A DNA stretch of 11,732 bases from CAZOEL01 sp964578835 (GTDB lineage Bacteria; Desulfobacterota; Syntrophobacteria; Syntrophobacterales; Syntrophobacteraceae), in NCBI GenBank assembly GCA_964578835.1, contig CAZOEL010000125.1, positions 1 to 11,732 of the forward strand, given 5' to 3'. Each line of letters begins with the position of its first letter. Positions within the stretch are counted from its first letter, which is position 1. The notes below the pieces were generated by a model, which made no database searches, was not told the DNA's origin, and was given only the letters and a program-made list of their open reading frames with translations. Below are positions 6,259-11,732 of the stretch, piece after piece. The translations under genes were made by a program, and so were the position numbers.

Positions 6259-7926
6259 ATGGGTTATGCTCCACAGTTAAAGGAACTGATAAAAAGGGTC
6301 GAGGCCACGAGGCCCGAGCGCGTGGCCATGGCGAGAAGGGGCGAGAACTTCCCGGCTTTGAGCCTCGAGGAAAGGGCTGTCGTTCTGGAGAAATTCCACC
6401 CCGATTGTCAGAAGGAAGGAAGAAGATCCGTTCGGGTTGGGCCCGACAAAGGGACGGTTCTCCCCGACGAGATAGCGACCATGCTCGAGTCCAAATCCAT
6501 TCTCAGGCCTGAGAGGGTGGATCTTGGGAAGATAGACTTTGAAACGGATATCCTCATCCTTGGAGGAGGGGGAGCTGGAACCTCAGCGGCGCTTTTGGCT
6601 TCCGAGACCGGAGCGAGAGTCATTCTCGCCACGAAGCTGAGGCATGGGGACGCCAACACGATGATGGCTGAAGGAGGAATACAGGCGGCGACTCAGGAGT
6701 GCGATTCCCCCTTTTACCATTATCTCGACACCATTGGCGGGGGGCACTTCACCAATCAGCCGGACCTTGTCGCAGCTCTCTCCCACGATGCTCCTCTCTC
6801 CATCGCCTGGCTCGAGTCCCTCGGGATGATGTTCAACAAGCTCTCCGACGGAAGGTTGAGCGTAAGGCATTTCGGAGGGTCTAGCAGAAAGAGAATGCAC
6901 TCCTCGGGCGATATGACCGGCGCTGAGATCATGAGGGTTCTCCGTGACGAGGCTCGAAACAGAAGGGATAAGGTCACCATCCTGGAATTCTGCCCGGCGG
7001 TCGAGCTCATTTTGGATGAAGAGGGCAAATGCGCCGGCGCCATCCTTTTCAACATGGAAACGAGAGAATTTTTCATTGCCAGAGCCAAGGCCGTCGTGAT
7101 CGCAACGGGCGGGAACGGCAGGCTCCACATCAAAGGCTTCGCCACCACGAACCATTACGGCGCAACCATGGATGGAGTGGTCATGGCCTACAGAGTGGGA
7201 GTCGGATCGACCTGCCTCCACTCAACCCAGTATCATCCCACCGGCGTAGCCTATCCGGAACAGAATGTGGGCCTTCTTATAACCGAGAAGGTGAGAGGCC
7301 TGGGGGCGCATGTGCTCAATGTCGACGGGGAGCAGTTCTGCTTTCCCCTGGAGCCTCGGGACGTGGAGTCGGCTGAGCTCATAAAGGAAGCCGTGGAAAA
7401 GAAGAAAGCCGTGATCACCCCGACGGGTCGGACCGGCCTCTGGCTTGACTCGCCGATGATCGATCTTCTCCATGGAGAGGGTACGGTCAAGAAAGAGCTT
7501 CCCGCCAAGTTCATCCAGTTTGCAAGGCATGGGATAGATATCAGCAAAGAGCCCATGCTGGTCTACCCGACTCTCCATTACCAAAACGGAGGCGTGGCCA
7601 TCAACGCGGATTGTGAGACCACGATTCCCGGGCTATTCAGCGCGGGGGAAGTGACGGGCGGAGTGCACGGTGAAAACCGCCTCATGGGCAACAGCCTCCA
7701 GGATGTCATCACCTTTGGGAGGAGAGCGGGGATAAGCGCAGCAAAATATGTCGGGGGAGGCGTCGAGTTAAAGGGCCTCACCCTGGAGCATATCAACAGG
7801 TTTGAGCGCGAGCTCTCGGAAGCCGGAATCGAAAACCCGGTCTCAGCTCCTGTTCTCCTTCCCGATTACGCCACCGACGAAGTCGCATCCAGAAGGCTAA
7901 TGGATGCAAAAATGGAAAGCGAGTAG
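6259..7926 (+). CDS. Fumarate reductase/succinate dehydrogenase-like flavoprotein (FrdA/TfrA-like)
   Basis: The 555-residue flavoprotein has about 95 N-terminal residues of unassigned helical sequence, then the FAD-binding 'ILILGGGGAGTSAA' (98-111). Substrate-site residues of the fumarate reductase family are present: 'QYHPTG' (His326), 'TEKVRG' (Glu343, Arg346), 'EPRDVE' (catalytic Arg367), 'LHYQNGG' (His440) and 'GENRLMGNSL' (Arg474). The segment that in SdhA/FrdA carries the His for covalent FAD ('SHT..AEGG') reads 'DANTMMAEGG', so Asn133 stands in its place and FAD should be non-covalent, as I recall for methanogen thiol:fumarate reductase. Only about 65 residues follow the 'GRRAG' helix, far fewer than in E. 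coli FrdA, so the usual C-terminal domain is largely missing. It lies 51 bases after FrdB; AAGGAG (6244-6249) precedes ATG 6259. No Tat or Sec signal, so cytosolic. It should interconvert fumarate and succinate. Confidence 0.9.
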   Translation: MGYAPQLKELIKRVEATRPERVAMARRGENFPALSLEERAVVLEKFHPDCQKEGRRSVRVGPDKGTVLPDEIATMLESKSILRPERVDLGKIDFETDILILGGGGAGTSAALLASETGARVILATKLRHGDANTMMAEGGIQAATQECDSPFYHYLDTIGGGHFTNQPDLVAALSHDAPLSIAWLESLGMMFNKLSDGRLSVRHFGGSSRKRMHSSGDMTGAEIMRVLRDEARNRRDKVTILEFCPAVELILDEEGKCAGAILFNMETREFFIARAKAVVIATGGNGRLHIKGFATTNHYGATMDGVVMAYRVGVGSTCLHSTQYHPTGVAYPEQNVGLLITEKVRGLGAHVLNVDGEQFCFPLEPRDVESAELIKEAVEKKKAVITPTGRTGLWLDSPMIDLLHGEGTVKKELPAKFIQFARHGIDISKEPMLVYPTLHYQNGGVAINADCETTIPGLFSAGEVTGGVHGENRLMGNSLQDVITFGRRAGISAAKYVGGGVELKGLTLEHINRFERELSEAGIENPVSAPVLLPDYATDEVASRRLMDAKMESE

Positions 7927-8040
7927 TCATCGGGCCGGGGCCTTGCGCTGGGGATCTGATCGGTGCGAAGTTGAAGATCCATAGACGCCGGGCCCGGGCT
8001 TCAACAATGTGCAGATGTGCGAGACAGATTGGGGGATACG

Positions 8041-8331
8041 ATGGAAGAGACGGTCGACAGCGCCATGACGAATATGCTCAAAAAGCTGGGAGCAAAGTAT
8101 GACGGAAAAGAGTGGCGAATCTACATCCGTACTGGATGGCCGCCTGTGATCCTCACCGATCAGGAGCGGGAGTGGAACAGACAAGGCGGCAGGCCTCTCG
8201 GGGAGACGACGATAGAAGCGATTCAGGCGATTGACCGGCTCTGGGGGCTTTCTCCTGGAGGCGGCATCACTCAGAAGGAAATTGATTCCGCCAGAGAGTG
8301 GACCAAGCAGAACCCGGGCCGCAAGATGTGA
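8041..8331 (+). CDS. Small unknown protein at the end of the fumarate reductase cluster
   Basis: This frame encodes 96 residues, soluble and charged, with no signal peptide, membrane segment or metal-binding motif; it lacks cysteine. Visible features are 'KKLGAKYDGKEWRIYIRTGWPPVILTDQEREWNRQ', a short helix-forming 'TTIEAIQAIDRLWGL' and a lysine/arginine-rich end. I do not recognise a family. ATG 8041 has GGGGGA (8031-8036) just upstream; GTG 8017 is in the same frame but lacks a ribosome site. It lies 114 bases after FrdA on the same strand with no clear terminator or promoter between, so cotranscription is plausible. It does not look like the missing FrdA C-terminus. It may be an accessory or assembly factor, but that is a guess. 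Confidence 0.6.
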   Translation: MEETVDSAMTNMLKKLGAKYDGKEWRIYIRTGWPPVILTDQEREWNRQGGRPLGETTIEAIQAIDRLWGLSPGGGITQKEIDSAREWTKQNPGRKM

Positions 8332-8453
8332 AGTCTTGCAACCCAAAGGTGAAATGTCTGTATCGAAAGAAGATGTAGTGCCGAAATCAAATGACCGAGA
8401 ATCGTAACTGAATGAATTAATACCACTTTTAACTTTTCACTGACAAACTTGGG
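8332..8453. other. Convergent intergenic region
   Basis: The stops of the + strand small protein and the - strand ferredoxin face each other here. The sequence is AT-rich around 8405-8445 but shows no GC-rich hairpin followed by a T-run on either strand, so I cannot point to an intrinsic terminator. No other feature is seen. Confidence 0.5.
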
Positions 8454-8693
8454 CTAGGCAATATGCACCATTCGAATGGCATCCAGAGGACAGACCTCGA
8501 TACAGTCCCAGCATCCCATGCACATGTCTTGAAAGATTAGCGGCGGTTCGAAAACGCCGTCGATTTGCTTGATTACCTTATGGGCGCAGACAAGCGCGGA
8601 AGCGCACTTCCCTTTTTCAGGACTGCATTCCTTCGGATTGCACCTTTCATAATCCACCATTGCAAAGGACTTCTTTGACTGTATATTCATCAT
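8454..8693 (-). CDS. Small ferredoxin with RLI/ABCE1-like N-terminal cysteine motif
   Basis: The 79-residue protein has two cysteine groups. The C-terminal one, 'CMGCWDCIEVCPLDAI' (Cys58, 61, 64, 68), is a standard [4Fe-4S] site. The N-terminal one, 'VDYERCNPKECSPEKGKC' plus Cys36 (Cys18, 23, 30, 36), strongly recalls the opening of the ribosome-recycling ATPase ABCE1/RLI ('VDYxxCxPKxC'), but here it is free-standing, without the ATPase domains. It should be an electron carrier with one and possibly two [4Fe-4S] clusters, cytosolic. Starts at 8693 and 8690 are both possible; AAGG lies nine bases before 8693. A TATAAT overlaps the start region on this strand (8697-8692), and a dyad lies just upstream. 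It follows rhlE by 83 bases on the same strand and converges on the fumarate reductase cluster. The partner is unknown. Confidence 0.8.
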   Translation of the reverse strand: MMNIQSKKSFAMVDYERCNPKECSPEKGKCASALVCAHKVIKQIDGVFEPPLIFQDMCMGCWDCIEVCPLDAIRMVHIA

Positions 8694-8694
8694 T

Positions 8695-8708
8695 ATAAGG
8701 AACCTTAT
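8695..8708 (-). promoter_or_regulatory. Dyad ATAAGG-AA-CCTTAT at the ferredoxin start
   Basis: Perfect 6-bp arms around a two-base centre, too tight to fold as an RNA hairpin, so a protein-binding dyad is the likelier reading. It covers the AAGG used as ribosome site and adjoins a TATAAT on the - strand (8697-8692); no good -35 is seen. Chance occurrence is possible. Confidence 0.3.
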
Positions 8709-8776
8709 CTTCTCCCAGCGCCTTCACTTCTTCCCATCTATCGACGCTTCGCAGCCGACGGCGCTACGATCTTCTT

Positions 8777-10189
8777 TCAAAGGGCTCCGCGTCCCCCTTC
8801 TCCTGGCTTGGTTCTTCCACGTCTCGGGGAACGATGCGTCTTTTCTGAATGGCTACTGGGGAAGCCCTGTGGAACAACGCATCGATCTTCGCCTTTGGGG
8901 CTTTGGGAGCGCTTGTTTGTTTCGGAGTGCTTCCGAGCAGCTGGAGTCCTCGGATTTCTCAAAGCAGTTGCAGATCTTCGAGACAAGGGGGTGGGTTCCT
9001 GACGTGGATTGAAGCCGTGTTGCCCCTTAAAGATGGGCTCGGGCCCGATCGATGGGTCGGGCTCAAACCCCTCGACGATCTGTTCGGGAATCTTGTGCTT
9101 GAGCAACCGTTCGATACCCCTCAGCAATTCGCGCTCGTCGATGCACACAAGGGATATCGCTGTCCCCTTCCGCTCTGCACGGCCCGTGCGCCCGATTCGG
9201 TGCACATAGTCTTCCGACACATTGGGCAGTTCAAAGTTCACCACATGCGGCAGTTGGTCGATATCGAGCCCTCGAGCCGCAATATCGGTTGCAACCAGCA
9301 CACGAACCTCGCCGTGCTTGAAATCGGACAGAGACCGCGTTCGTGCGCCTTGGCTCTTGTTGCCATGTATCGCCGACGCACTGATCCCCTTGCGCTCCAA
9401 TTGCCTGGTAAGCCGGTTGGCGCCGTGCTTGGTTCGCGTGAATACGAGCACCTGCCGCCAATCTTTGGAGTCGATGAGGAAGGAGAGAAGCTCGGGTTTT
9501 CGCTTACGATCCACGGGATAGACCAATTGTTCGATGTTTTCCCCGGCGGTGTTGCGGCGCGCTACCTCGATCAGGACTGGGGAGCTCAGGAGATCTTCAG
9601 CGAGTTTCTTGATCTCATCGGAGAAGGTGGCGAAGAAGAGGAGACTCTGTCGCCTCTGAGGGAGGAGCGCAAGGATTTTGCGGATATCTTTGATGAATCC
9701 CATATCCAGCATGCGATCCGCTTCGTCCAGGACCAGAAATTCGATTTTGGAAAGATCCACTGTGCGCTGTCGAACATGATCCAGCAGGCGGCCCGGCGTT
9801 GCGACCAGGATATCGATCCCCGCGCGGAGCTTCCTGATCTGGGGATCGATGTTGACACCGCCGTAGATGACGGCCGACTTCAACGGCAGATGCTTTCCGT
9901 AGGCAGCGACACTCTCTTCGACCTGAGCCGCAAGCTCTCGGGTTGGCGTGAGGATAAGGGCGCGAACGCTATTCTTTCCCCCTATCCGGGAGCGTTCGCT
10001 CAAGCACTGCAGGATCGGCAGAGCAAAACCGGCGGTTTTTCCCGTGCCCGTTTGCGCTCCCGCCAGGACGTCCTTTCCATTAAGAATGACGGGGATCGCT
10101 TGTCGCTGAACAGGGGTCGGTTTAGTGTAGCCTTGATCGGAAATGGCGCGGAGTAATTCGGCCGAGAGGCCGAGGGTCGTGAATGACAT
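8777..10189 (-). CDS. rhlE: DEAD-box ATP-dependent RNA helicase RhlE
   Basis: The 470-residue protein has the helicase motifs in order: Q-motif region 'YTKPTPVQRQAIP', Walker A 'AQTGTGKT' (Lys51), 'PTRELAAQV', 'ATPGRLLDH', 'DEAD' (155-158), motif III, 'VLVFTRTKHGANRL', 'ATDIAARGLDI' and 'HRIGRTGRA', followed by a basic, Ser/Arg/Pro-rich tail of about 100 residues likely to bind RNA. Such helicases remodel rRNA or mRNA structure in the cytosol, often at low temperature. Motif III reads 'LLFFATFSDEI' where the family has SAT: residue 186 is Phe instead of Ser. The frame stays open upstream to 10423 and would overlap the methyltransferase gene; ATG 10189 begins the family similarity and has AAAGGAG 12 bases upstream. 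Assignment is sure. Confidence 0.93.
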   Translation of the reverse strand: MSFTTLGLSAELLRAISDQGYTKPTPVQRQAIPVILNGKDVLAGAQTGTGKTAGFALPILQCLSERSRIGGKNSVRALILTPTRELAAQVEESVAAYGKHLPLKSAVIYGGVNIDPQIRKLRAGIDILVATPGRLLDHVRQRTVDLSKIEFLVLDEADRMLDMGFIKDIRKILALLPQRRQSLLFFATFSDEIKKLAEDLLSSPVLIEVARRNTAGENIEQLVYPVDRKRKPELLSFLIDSKDWRQVLVFTRTKHGANRLTRQLERKGISASAIHGNKSQGARTRSLSDFKHGEVRVLVATDIAARGLDIDQLPHVVNFELPNVSEDYVHRIGRTGRAERKGTAISLVCIDERELLRGIERLLKHKIPEQIVEGFEPDPSIGPEPIFKGQHGFNPRQEPTPLSRRSATALRNPRTPAARKHSETNKRSQSPKGEDRCVVPQGFPSSHSEKTHRSPRRGRTKPGEGGRGAL

Positions 10190-10254
10190 ATTGAAGGGTT
10201 GCTCCTTTATGGGTTGATAAGTTCTGCACTTCCAGCGCGAGATCCATGCTGAAG

Positions 10255-10269
10255 GTCTCGAAACGAGAC
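10255..10269 (-). promoter_or_regulatory. Perfect short hairpin in the rhlE leader
   Basis: GTCTCG and CGAGAC flank a three-base loop about 65 bases upstream of the rhlE start. Leaders of DEAD-box helicase genes can be structured and temperature-responsive, but nothing else supports that here and no convincing promoter was found in 10190-10337. Confidence 0.25.
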
Positions 10270-10337
10270 GCTGATCTGTCGATGGGTGCGGGTTCGATCT
10301 ATTTGAAGATAAGAGCTTGGGAGACCGTGACAGACGC

Positions 10338-11045
10338 TCATTGTGCGGGGACGGCTCGCTGTGCCGCCCGTGCGGCGCGTTGGGCAATCCAGATAGTGTG
10401 CCGGGCTCCCCCGGCGGCGCCACGCGCCCGCACGCGAGCCTCCTCCACCTGAAAGCCGCTTTTTCGGAGGCGGTCGCTGAAGGCCTGATCAGGACCGGCC
10501 GACCATACGGCCAGGACCCCTTCGGGCCGCAGCGCCGCGTAAATCGCTTTCAAGCCGGCCTGACGATAGAGCCGGTCGTTTTCCTTCCGGGTCAACCCTC
10601 TGGGACCGTTGTCCACATCAAGCAGAATGGCGTCATAGGCCCGACGCTCTTCATGCACGATCTGTGCGACATCGACCTCGCGCACGGTGACCCGAGCGTC
10701 TCGAAGCGGATGGCCGGCAAGATCCCCCAGGGGACCGCGGTTCCATGCCACCACTGCCGGGATCAGCTCAGCTGCCGTCACCCGGGCTCGAGCGCTCAGT
10801 CCACGCAACGCGGCGCTGAGAGTGTACCCCATTCCCAGTCCACCAATCAGCACTCGAGGCTGGAGGCGATCTGCAATCCGTGCACAGGCCAGCTCCCCAA
10901 GCGCATCTTCCGACCCGTGCACGCGGCTGTTCATAAGCTCACGAGCGCCGATCCTCATCGAGAATTCGCCGCCCCGCCGGTAGAGCCGAAGCTCACCCTC
11001 GTCGCCGCTCAATCGCGCGACATCGATCAACATCCAGGGAATCAT
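10338..11045 (-). CDS. Spermidine-synthase-fold (SAM-dependent methyltransferase-like) protein
   Basis: The 235-residue product has a Rossmann core typical of spermidine synthase/methyltransferase relatives: 'RVLIGGLGMGYTLSAAL' (nucleotide-binding loop), 'VTAAELIPAVVAWN' (acidic residue at the end of strand 2), 'YDAILLDVDNGP' and 'LRPEGVLAVWSAGPDQAF'. The N-terminus 'RRGGEFSMRIGARELMNSRVHGSEDAL' matches a bacterial group commonly annotated as spermidine synthase. True SpeE has a 'DSTDPxGP' type motif at the catalytic loop; this protein has 'DVDNGP', so polyamine synthesis is doubtful and the substrate is unknown. No polyamine genes are nearby. ATG 11051 touches the GGAG, while ATG 11045 is six bases after it, so 11045 is preferred. 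A TATAAC (11080-11075 on this strand) may be a -10 element without a clear -35. Cytosolic. Confidence 0.75.
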   Translation of the reverse strand: MIPWMLIDVARLSGDEGELRLYRRGGEFSMRIGARELMNSRVHGSEDALGELACARIADRLQPRVLIGGLGMGYTLSAALRGLSARARVTAAELIPAVVAWNRGPLGDLAGHPLRDARVTVREVDVAQIVHEERRAYDAILLDVDNGPRGLTRKENDRLYRQAGLKAIYAALRPEGVLAVWSAGPDQAFSDRLRKSGFQVEEARVRARGAAGGARHTIWIAQRAARAAQRAVPAQ

Positions 11046-11172
11046 GCGCATCTCCGGAAACGAACAGGGCCTGGGTTATAGTGTAATGCGAGAATAGCGC
11101 CCCTTTCGCAGGTTTCAGACGTCGGCGCGTCGCTTGCGGGACGTTGAAAACAGGGACGGAGCTCGACACTCC

Positions 11173-11732
11173 TCAGAGCCTGAGGTCGTAGTGTTGTCCA
11201 TGGCACAATTGGCTCCTGAGCCCCGCGACTTCGCCATCAATCAGGTAGTCATCAAACCCCATCAACCGGTCGATGATGCCGCCAGGGGTGATTTCGACAA
11301 TCCTGTTGGCCACGGTCGCGACAAATTCATGGTCCTGGGAGGAAAACAGCACTACCTCCGAGAAGGCGGCAAGTCCGTTATTGAGGGCTGTGATCGATTC
11401 CAGATCCAGGTGATTGGTCGGTTCATCCATGATGAGCACATTGGCGCCAACCAGCATCATTCTGGAGAGCATACAGCGCACGCGCTCCCCTCCTGAGAGG
11501 ACGCAGGCCTTCTTCATGGCCTCATCACCGGAAAAGAGCATCTTGCCGAGGAATCCTCTGGCGAAGCGCTCTCCCTCGGTGGGGGGAGAAAACTGGCGCA
11601 GCCAATCGACGAGGTTCAAGTCGTTCTCGAAATACGTGCTGTTTTCTTTTGGGAAATAGGAGTGGGTGATGGTGAGGCCCCAGCGGAAACTGCCGCTGTC
11701 CGGCTTCATCTCCCCGGCCAGGATCTGGAACA
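11173..11732 (-). CDS. ABC-F family ATPase, C-terminal part (partial; YbiT/YkpA-like)
   Basis: The gene enters from beyond the right edge; about 186 residues of the second nucleotide-binding domain are present. Visible are the 'FQILAGEMKPDSGSFRWG' opening that follows Walker A, 'THSYFPKEN', the signature 'LSGGERVR', Walker B 'VLIMDEPTNHLDLES' and the 'ANRIVEI' strand near the end. ABC-F proteins lack membrane domains and act on ribosomes as translation factors or resistance proteins; the YbiT/YkpA-like subgroup is the closest by the 'SYFPKEN' and 'DLNLVDWLRQ' wording. The switch segment reads 'SSQDHEF', with Gln where the H-switch His ('SHD') is expected. The stop is at 11175-11173 and the tail is short. 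Walker A and the first ATPase domain are off the window. Confidence 0.85.
   Translation of the reverse strand, partial: FQILAGEMKPDSGSFRWGLTITHSYFPKENSTYFENDLNLVDWLRQFSPPTEGERFARGFLGKMLFSGDEAMKKACVLSGGERVRCMLSRMMLVGANVLIMDEPTNHLDLESITALNNGLAAFSEVVLFSSQDHEFVATVANRIVEITPGGIIDRLMGFDDYLIDGEVAGLRSQLCHGQHYDLRL

Noticed and set aside
7991..8000. GC-rich palindrome (CCGGGCCCGG type) after the FrdA-like gene as a terminator
   Set aside because: Self-complementary without a loop and not followed by a T-run.
7927..8040. Possible frameshift hiding the missing C-terminal domain of the FrdA-like protein
   Set aside because: The bases after the stop and the following small protein show no FrdA-like C-terminal sequence, so a genuinely short subunit is the better explanation.
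8849..10156. Long + strand open frame (435 codons) opposite rhlE
   Set aside because: It is antisense to all the helicase motifs and reflects codon bias; no recognisable protein.
10190..10423. N-terminal extension of RhlE
   Set aside because: Would overlap the end of the methyltransferase gene; helicase similarity begins at the Met at 10189, which has an upstream AAAGGAG.
10317..11081. + strand open frame of 254 codons opposite the methyltransferase-like gene
   Set aside because: Antisense of a Rossmann-fold protein in GC-rich sequence; proline/arginine-rich translation without domain features.
1..11732. CRISPR arrays, insertion sequences, tRNA or rRNA genes
   Set aside because: No regularly spaced repeats, transposase motifs, terminal inverted repeats or recognisable structural RNA sequences were seen on either strand.

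Overview
The window reads as the chromosome of a strictly anaerobic, Gram-negative bacterium, most likely a Desulfobacterota/Syntrophobacterales-type 'deltaproteobacterium'. The reasons are a two-subunit oxygen-sensitive class I fumarase, many low-potential iron-sulfur proteins of the heterodisulfide reductase (Hdr) type, an outer-membrane beta-barrel protein with a signal peptide, and moderately high GC. The pairing of a class I fumarase with a soluble fumarate reductase carrying HdrB/HdrC-like subunits resembles what I remember of Syntrophobacter fumaroxidans. That taxonomic placement is inference.

Layout. On the + strand: the 3' end of an HdrD-like Fe-S oxidoreductase (1-215), an elbB-type DJ-1/PfpI protein (231-890), a structured leader (about 1023-1091) and an outer-membrane beta-barrel protein (1120-2106). 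A 348-base non-coding stretch follows, with a weak terminator-like structure, a candidate promoter and two small dyads. Then comes a same-strand cluster: fumarase alpha (2455-3294), fumarase beta (3312-3866), HdrC-like (3912-4319), HdrB-like (4407-5303), FrdB-like (5404-6207), FrdA-like flavoprotein (6259-7926) and a small unknown protein (8041-8331). On the - strand, converging on that cluster: the 3' part of an ABC-F ATPase (11732-11173), a spermidine-synthase-fold methyltransferase-like protein (11045-10338), the DEAD-box helicase rhlE (10189-8777) and a small RLI-like ferredoxin (8693-8454).

How the genes work together. The central cluster would interconvert malate, fumarate and succinate. 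The fumarase handles malate/fumarate. FrdA (FAD) reduces fumarate or oxidises succinate. FrdB carries a [2Fe-2S] and two [4Fe-4S] clusters, HdrC two more [4Fe-4S] clusters, and HdrB two cysteine-rich CCG motifs that can hold non-cubane clusters. None of the four redox subunits has a visible membrane segment, no cytochrome b gene is present and no HdrA gene is in the window. The predicted machine is therefore a soluble thiol:fumarate-reductase-like complex whose electron partner (dithiol, ferredoxin/Hdr partner, or a quinone site reached through HdrB) cannot be read from the sequence.

The rest is housekeeping or of unknown role. Three protein-level oddities merit a check: the flavin-linking His of FrdA is Asn, RhlE motif III reads FAT instead of SAT, and the ABC-F H-switch His is Gln.
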